NCBI GenBank assembly: GCA_018609965.1
Contig: JAHENP010000104.1
Coordinates: forward strand, 1 to 9,133
From: Haloferacaceae archaeon
GTDB lineage: Archaea; Halobacteriota; Halobacteria; Halobacteriales; Haloferacaceae
DNA length: 9,133 nucleotides
Direction: 5' to 3'
The notes under the pieces were generated by a model that saw nothing but the letters and a program-made list of their open reading frames with translations, was not told the origin of the DNA and made no database searches. Shown piece after piece: positions 4,911-9,133 of the stretch. The position numbers and the translations under genes were made by a program. Within the stretch, counting starts at the first letter, position 1. Each line of letters begins with the position of its first letter.

Positions 4911-7900
4911 CGTGCGGGCGACGACGGTCGCGACGACAGGCGCGGTGCCGTCGGCGAGGGCGGGAGCCAACGACCATCCGGCGTATCGGAGGTGAGTCGA
5001 GTCGAGGACGGCGGCGGACTCGCGGACCCGACAGAGACACGCGCGAACTGCGGTGTCGGCGGGATCGTCGACTTAGAGAGCGAGGCGTCACACGAGACGG
5101 TCACAGACGCACTGACGTTGCTCGCGGAGATGGAACACCGTGGTGCTCGCGGCGCAGAGCCGAACACGGGCGACGGGGCGGGCGTGATGATCGAACGACC
5201 GGACGCGTTGTTCGAGGCGGTCGTCGACGCCGACCTGCCGGAGACGTACGCGGTCGGGAGCTTCTTCTTCCCGCCGTCGGGTGTCGAGTCGGCCAAGGAG
5301 ACGGTCGAGCGGGAACTCGCGACACACGACTGTGCGGTCGTCGAGTGGCGTGCGGTGCCGACCGACGCCGAGGGGGCCGGGTTGGGTGCGACCGCCCGCG
5401 CGGCGGAGCCGGCGGTCTGGCAGGCGTTCGTCACGCCCGCCGGTGACGCCGAGCGGTTCGACAGAGACCTCTACGTCGGTCGTCGTGCGGTGGAGTCGGC
5501 GTTCGAGGCGGCCGACGACTCCGACACCAGTGAGGACCCGTACGTGGTCTCGCTCGACCGCGAGCGAGTCGTCTACAAGGGGTTGTTGACCGCGCCGCAG
5601 TTGCGCAACTACTACCCCGATCTGCGGGACGAACGGCTCCGGTCGCGGGTGGCGTTGGTCCACGCCCGGTTCTCGACGAACACGCTCGGCGCGTGGCATC
5701 TCGCACACCCGTACCGGAACGTCGTCCACAACGGGGAGTTCAACACTGTCGACGGCAACATCTCCTGGATGCAGGCCCGCGAGGCGGATCTCGCGGACGG
5801 CGGGTTCACCGACGAGGAGCTGGCGACGGTGACGCCGGTCGTCTCCGACCCGGACCAGTCTGACACGGCGACCGTCGACGAGGTGTTGGACCTGTTGCTC
5901 CACGGCGGCCGGGAGCTGCCACACGCGCTCCGGATGTTGGTGCCGGAGGCGTACCGCGGCGACCCGGAGATGTCCGACGCACGCCGGGAGTTCTACGACT
6001 TCCACGCCTCGCTGGTCGAGCCGTGGGACGGGCCGGCGTTGGTCATCGGCTTCGACGGCGACCGTGTCGCGGGCGTGCTCGACCGCAACGGGCTCCGGCC
6101 GTGTCGGTACGACGTGACCACGGACGGCCGGCTGGTGGTCGCCAGCGAGGCCGGCGCGTTGTCGACGCCGCCGGAACAGATCGCACAGCGGGGCCGGCTC
6201 CGCCCGGGTGAGGTGTTCGTCGCCGACCCCGACGAGGGCCGGGTCGTTCCCGACGAGGAGGTGTTCGCCGACCTCACCGACGACCGGTACGGTGAGTGGG
6301 TCGACGCCGAGTCGTGGTCACTCGACGACGTGACTGCGGCCGCCGAGGAAGCGGGTGCCGTGGGTGACGCGACGAGCGACGTAGACGACGCAGATGTGAC
6401 AAGCGGCGCAGACGCGACGACGGACGGCGGTGTGTCGACAGCGCCCGACGACCCGGGGGCGTACCCCGACGACCTCCGCCAGCAACAATCGGCGGCGGGG
6501 TACAGCCACGACCAGTTGAACACGATGTTGGAGCCGATGGCCCGCCAAGGGAAAGACCCAGTCGGCTCGATGGGTGACGACACGCCGCCGTCCGTGTTGT
6601 CGGACACGCGGCGGTCGTTGTTCGACTACTTCGTCCAAGGGTTCGCGCAGGTGTCGAACCCGCCGATCGACTACATCCGCGAGGATCTGGTGACGACACT
6701 GGAGACCCGGCTGGGCCCCCAACGCAACCTGCTCGACGAGTCACCCGAGCACGCCCGGCAGGTGGTGTGTGACCAGCCGTTGCTCACCGACGAGCAGGCG
6801 CGTGCGGTCGAACGACTCGGGGCGGCGACGGACGGTGACCTGACGACGACGACACTCGACACGACCGTCCCGCGTCCCTCCGACGAGGACGAGATGGATC
6901 TTGCCGCGGCGGTCGCGGACCTGCGCGAGCGGGCGACGGCAGCCGTTCGCGAGGGAGCGGACGTGCTCGTTCTGTCGGACCGGGCGGCCGACGCCGAGCG
7001 GGTGGCGATCCCAGCGCTGCTGGCGACGGCGGCGGTCCACACCCACCTCGTCGACGCCGGGTTGCGCGCTCGTGTCGGGCTGGTCGTCCAGTCGGCACAC
7101 GCCCGTGAGGTCCACCACGTCGCCTGTCTGATCGGATACGGCGCGGGCGCGGTCCACCCGTACCTGGCGTACGACTCCGTGCGTGAACTCGTCGCGGGCG
7201 AGGACGGTGCCGACCCGCGGGCGGCAATCGACGCGTACCGTGCGGCCGTCGCCGACGGGCTCTCGAAGACGATGGCACGGATGGGGATCTCCGCGATCGC
7301 CTCCTACCAGGGAGCCGCCGTGTTCGGTGCTGTCGGCCTTGACTCGGCGTTCCTCGACGACTACTTCACCGACACGGAGTCGAAGACGGAGGGGATCGGG
7401 ATCGGCGAGATCGAGACGGACGTGGTGGCGCGTCACGCGGCCGCCTACGACGACGAGGGTGATCTCCCACGGACGGGTGAACACGAACACCGGAGCGACG
7501 GGGAACGCCACGGCTGGAATCCGGAGTCGGTCGGCGCGCTCCACGGCGCCGTCCGCGAGGACGACCGCGACCAGTGGGAGACGTACGCCGACTCCGTCGA
7601 CGGGGTCGACCAGCCGGACGCGATCAGACACGCGTTCACCTTCGACTCGAACCGCGAGTCGATCTCGCTCGCGGACATCGAACCGGTCTCGGAGATCGTC
7701 GAACGGTTCTCGACGGCGGCGATGTCGTTGGGGTCGCTCTCGCCGGAGGCCCACGAGACGAACGCGCGGGCGATGAACCAGATCGGCGGGAAGTCCAACA
7801 CCGGCGAGGGTGGCGAACAACCCGAACGGTTCGACACCGAACGGGAGTGTCACGTGAAACAGGTCGCCTCCGGCCGGTTCGGCGTGACGACGGAGTATCT

Positions 7901-9133
7901 CCGTGCCGCCGAGGAGATCCAGATCAAGATGGCGCAAGGCTCCAAGCCGGGGGAGGGTGGCCACCTCCCGGGGAGCAAGGTGAACGACCTGATCGCACAC
8001 GTCCGGTGTTCGACGCCGGGCGTGGGGCTGATCTCCCCGCCGCCACAACACGACATCTACTCGATTGAGGACCTCAAACAACTGATCCACGATCTGAAGA
8101 CGGTCAACCCCGAGGCGGACGTGAACGTGAAGTTGGTCGCCGGCTCCGGAATCGGTACCATCGCGGCCGGCGTCGCGAAGGCGAACGCGGACGCGGTCCA
8201 CGTCTCCGGTCACTCCGGCGGTACCGGGGCGTCCCCGCGGACGAGCATCAAACACGCCGGGCTCCCGTGGGAGATCGGCCTCGCGGAGGCCAACCAGATG
8301 CTCCGGGAGACCGGTCTGCGCGACCGGATTCGTGTGTCGACGGACGGCGGACTGAAGACCGGACGGGACGTAGCCGTCGCCGCCTTACTGGGTGCCGAGG
8401 AGTACGCCTTCGGCACCGCCTCGCTCGTCTCCTCGGGGTGTGTGATGGCCCGGCAGTGTCACCAGAACACCTGTCCAGTCGGGGTCGCGACCCAACGGGA
8501 GGATCTCCGTGACCGGTTCCCCGGCCAGCCGGAACACGTCATCCGGTTCATGCAGTTCGTCGCACAGGACCTCCGGGAGATCATGGCCGAACTCGGCTTC
8601 CACTCCGTCGAGGAGATGATCGGTCGGCCAGACGCACTCGCCAAACGGGAAGACCTCTCCGGGCGGGCGGAGACGCTCGATCCGAGTGCGGTGCTCGCCG
8701 AGCCCGCCGACGGCCCGCGGACGAAACAACAGCCACAGCCGACGCCGGCTGGCGACCGGTTGGAGGACACGCTCCTCTCACAGATCGGTGACGACGTTCG
8801 CGCCGGACGGTCGGTCCGGGTGGAACACCCGGTGACGAACGCAGACCGGACGGTCGGGGCGACCGTCTCCAGCCGAGTGGTCGACACCCACGGCGGCGAC
8901 GGCCTCTCGGACGACACCGTCGAGTTGGTGTTCGACGGCGCCGCCGGCCAGTCGTTCGGTGCGTTTCTCGCGCCGGGTGTCACCGCGAGCGTCACCGGCA
9001 CCGCCAACGACTACGTCGGGAAGGGGCTCTCCGGCGGGACGGTCGTCGTCCGCACGCCGCCGGAGGCGAGCTACGACCCGGCCGAGAACGTCGCCGTCGG
9101 CAACGTCGCCCTCTACGGCGCGACGGACGGCGC
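4899..9133 (+). CDS. gltB: Glutamate synthase large subunit (GOGAT), 3' end cut off
   Basis: GltB makes two glutamates from glutamine and 2-oxoglutarate in the cytoplasm, the assimilation step paired with glutamine synthetase. The frame is unbroken from ATG 4899 to the right edge (1411 codons of roughly 1500). The Ntn glutaminase domain starts at Cys51 (CGVGG, 5049-5051), the nucleophile freed by removal of a 50-residue propeptide. HARFSTNT (255-262), HNGEFN (277-282) and DRNGLRPCRY (395-404) belong to it. An acidic, Thr-rich linker (480-521) leads to the central domain (YSHDQL at 535, GSMGDD 556-561). The FMN/2-oxoglutarate domain has MSLGSLSPEAHE (942-953), GGKSNTGEGGE (963-973), KMAQGSKPGEGGHLPG (1010-1025), STDGG (1147-1151) and 3Fe-4S ligands Cys1181, Cys1187 and Cys1192 (CX5CX4C). 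The C-terminal Gly-rich beta-helix begins near 1288. An in-frame TGA at 4860 limits the start; GTG 4887 or GTG 4992 are alternatives. Whether the electron donor is ferredoxin or a GltD partner is not shown here. Confidence 0.97.
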   Translation, partial: MTDTRAGDDGRDDRRGAVGEGGSQRPSGVSEVSRVEDGGGLADPTETRANCGVGGIVDLESEASHETVTDALTLLAEMEHRGARGAEPNTGDGAGVMIERPDALFEAVVDADLPETYAVGSFFFPPSGVESAKETVERELATHDCAVVEWRAVPTDAEGAGLGATARAAEPAVWQAFVTPAGDAERFDRDLYVGRRAVESAFEAADDSDTSEDPYVVSLDRERVVYKGLLTAPQLRNYYPDLRDERLRSRVALVHARFSTNTLGAWHLAHPYRNVVHNGEFNTVDGNISWMQAREADLADGGFTDEELATVTPVVSDPDQSDTATVDEVLDLLLHGGRELPHALRMLVPEAYRGDPEMSDARREFYDFHASLVEPWDGPALVIGFDGDRVAGVLDRNGLRPCRYDVTTDGRLVVASEAGALSTPPEQIAQRGRLRPGEVFVADPDEGRVVPDEEVFADLTDDRYGEWVDAESWSLDDVTAAAEEAGAVGDATSDVDDADVTSGADATTDGGVSTAPDDPGAYPDDLRQQQSAAGYSHDQLNTMLEPMARQGKDPVGSMGDDTPPSVLSDTRRSLFDYFVQGFAQVSNPPIDYIREDLVTTLETRLGPQRNLLDESPEHARQVVCDQPLLTDEQARAVERLGAATDGDLTTTTLDTTVPRPSDEDEMDLAAAVADLRERATAAVREGADVLVLSDRAADAERVAIPALLATAAVHTHLVDAGLRARVGLVVQSAHAREVHHVACLIGYGAGAVHPYLAYDSVRELVAGEDGADPRAAIDAYRAAVADGLSKTMARMGISAIASYQGAAVFGAVGLDSAFLDDYFTDTESKTEGIGIGEIETDVVARHAAAYDDEGDLPRTGEHEHRSDGERHGWNPESVGALHGAVREDDRDQWETYADSVDGVDQPDAIRHAFTFDSNRESISLADIEPVSEIVERFSTAAMSLGSLSPEAHETNARAMNQIGGKSNTGEGGEQPERFDTERECHVKQVASGRFGVTTEYLRAAEEIQIKMAQGSKPGEGGHLPGSKVNDLIAHVRCSTPGVGLISPPPQHDIYSIEDLKQLIHDLKTVNPEADVNVKLVAGSGIGTIAAGVAKANADAVHVSGHSGGTGASPRTSIKHAGLPWEIGLAEANQMLRETGLRDRIRVSTDGGLKTGRDVAVAALLGAEEYAFGTASLVSSGCVMARQCHQNTCPVGVATQREDLRDRFPGQPEHVIRFMQFVAQDLREIMAELGFHSVEEMIGRPDALAKREDLSGRAETLDPSAVLAEPADGPRTKQQPQPTPAGDRLEDTLLSQIGDDVRAGRSVRVEHPVTNADRTVGATVSSRVVDTHGGDGLSDDTVELVFDGAAGQSFGAFLAPGVTASVTGTANDYVGKGLSGGTVVVRTPPEASYDPAENVAVGNVALYGATDG

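Noticed and set aside
6741..8255. 504-residue open frame on the minus strand inside gltB
   Set aside because: This is an antisense shadow of gltB. Composition is Arg/Val-rich with no domain, and the plus-strand frame is continuous and motif-rich throughout.
1..9133. Mobile element, CRISPR array, tRNA/rRNA, toxin-antitoxin or defence system
   Set aside because: I scanned both strands for terminal repeats, regularly spaced repeats, transposase or integrase motifs and tRNA-like folds and found none. The coding space is filled by housekeeping genes of uniform composition.

Overview
This window looks like chromosome from an extreme halophilic archaeon (class Halobacteria). The DNA is very GC-rich with codon third positions strongly G/C. 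The encoded proteins are loaded with Asp and Glu and poor in Lys. Short AT-rich islands occur only where promoters would be expected. The gene content is housekeeping: Fe-S cluster assembly, an archaeal XPB-type DNA repair helicase, and the large subunit of glutamate synthase. I see no tRNA, rRNA, CRISPR array, transposase, integrase or attachment site. I cannot name a genus.

Layout: (1) 1-1394, sufB, running in from the left edge. The reading frame is already open at base 3, so the ATG at 114 is internal. (2) 1396-2622, sufD, one base after the sufB stop, so the two are co-transcribed. sufC would be expected upstream, outside the window. (3) 2623-2724, a short spacer with an inverted repeat and a weak promoter-like element. 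(4) 2725-3111, a small predicted lipoprotein of unknown role. (5) 3142-4539 on the minus strand, an XPB/Rad25-type superfamily 2 helicase convergent with the lipoprotein gene. (6) 4540-4898, a 359-base divergent intergenic region carrying the control elements of gltB. (7) 4899 to the right edge, gltB, the glutamate synthase large subunit. Its 1411 visible codons cover the glutaminase, central and FMN/2-oxoglutarate domains, the 3Fe-4S ligands and most of the C-terminal beta-helix.

SufB and SufD form the scaffold on which Fe-S clusters are built, and GltB needs a 3Fe-4S cluster, so the two ends of the window are linked biochemically. Nothing suggests they share transcription. The helicase is an independent repair gene without its usual nuclease partner Bax1 next to it.

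The most unusual signal is regulatory. The gltB start codon lies at the centre of a 25-base near-perfect dyad (4886-4910). It would fold into a stem of 10 pairs with one G-G mismatch and a 3-base loop. Just upstream, a cluster of GTAT/ATAC half-sites lies between the predicted TATA box and the predicted transcription start. Together they make gltB a candidate for layered control of nitrogen assimilation at promoter and at translation start. I found no evidence for a wholly new multi-gene system in this window.
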